Shown: piece by piece, positions 7,381-7,427 of the stretch
How positions within the stretch are numbered: the first letter of the stretch is position 1
Layout of the letters: each line of letters starts with the position of its first letter
Source: Pseudomonadota bacterium
GTDB taxonomy: Bacteria; Pseudomonadota; Gammaproteobacteria; Xanthomonadales; Xanthomonadaceae
Reading direction: 5' to 3'
NCBI GenBank assembly: GCA_019348095.1
Contig: JAHWKC010000107.1
Coordinates: 1 to 7,427, forward strand
Length of the DNA stretch: 7,427 nt
The notes under the pieces: generated by a model
Database searches by the model: none
Seen by the model: the letters and a program-made list of their open reading frames with translations, nothing else
Told to the model about the DNA's origin: nothing
Translations under genes and position numbers: made by a program

Positions 7381-7390
7381 TCCCTTCCCT
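7381..7390 (-). promoter_or_regulatory. Ribosome-binding site of the DUF2254-like gene
   Basis: The minus strand reads AGGGAAGGGA ending 2 nt before the ATG at 7378, a purine-rich Shine-Dalgarno region that supports this start. The remaining bases to the window end show no promoter I can support. Confidence 0.55.
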
Positions 7391-7427
7391 GCCCTGCGGT
7401 GGCCGCCTTCACACGGCCGGGGATGAG

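Overview
The window is the chromosomal replication-origin neighbourhood of a gammaproteobacterium, most likely of the Xanthomonadaceae/Lysobacteraceae (Lysobacter, Luteimonas or Xanthomonas-like). This rests on the gene order gyrB-recF-dnaN-dnaA | rpmH-rnpA-yidC, on DnaA opening with [16 protein letters not shown], on YidC opening with [15 protein letters not shown], on the very GC-rich codon use, and on perfect proteobacterial parS palindromes. These family assignments come from remembered sequences, not from a database search.

Left arm (1-5594, all minus strand): dnaA, a 268-bp dnaA-dnaN gap with the hallmarks of oriC (a perfect DnaA box, a one-mismatch box and an AT-rich stretch), dnaN, a strong hairpin terminator plus a parS site in the dnaN-recF gap, recF with two more perfect parS palindromes inside its reading frame, and gyrB, which has its own extended -10 promoter and runs off the left edge. 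Together these genes supply the initiator, the sliding clamp, recombinational repair at gaps and supercoiling. The parS sites would load ParB to organise and segregate the newly copied origin.

Centre (5595-6040): a 446-bp divergent control region with a probable dnaA promoter, two adjacent perfect stem-loops, a short CGAGTCCCG repeat and a good rpmH promoter.

Right arm (6041-7427): rpmH (L34) and rnpA (RNase P protein) are intact on the plus strand. Next comes the start of yidC, which stops after 44 codons. There the sequence switches to the 5' part of an unrelated minus-strand membrane-protein gene of DUF2254 type, which is also cut off. The left end of the window shows a second suspicious change: the last ~70-120 residues of GyrB look unlike gammaproteobacterial GyrB, and an AT-richer patch with different codons lies just before. 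With both ends departing from the xanthomonad pattern, the window is either a mosaic contig (assembly chimera) around an authentic oriC core or a real rearrangement. I see no new defence, mobile or CRISPR system. The most interesting items are the parS cluster within recF, the attenuator-like terminator before recF, and the two mosaic joints.
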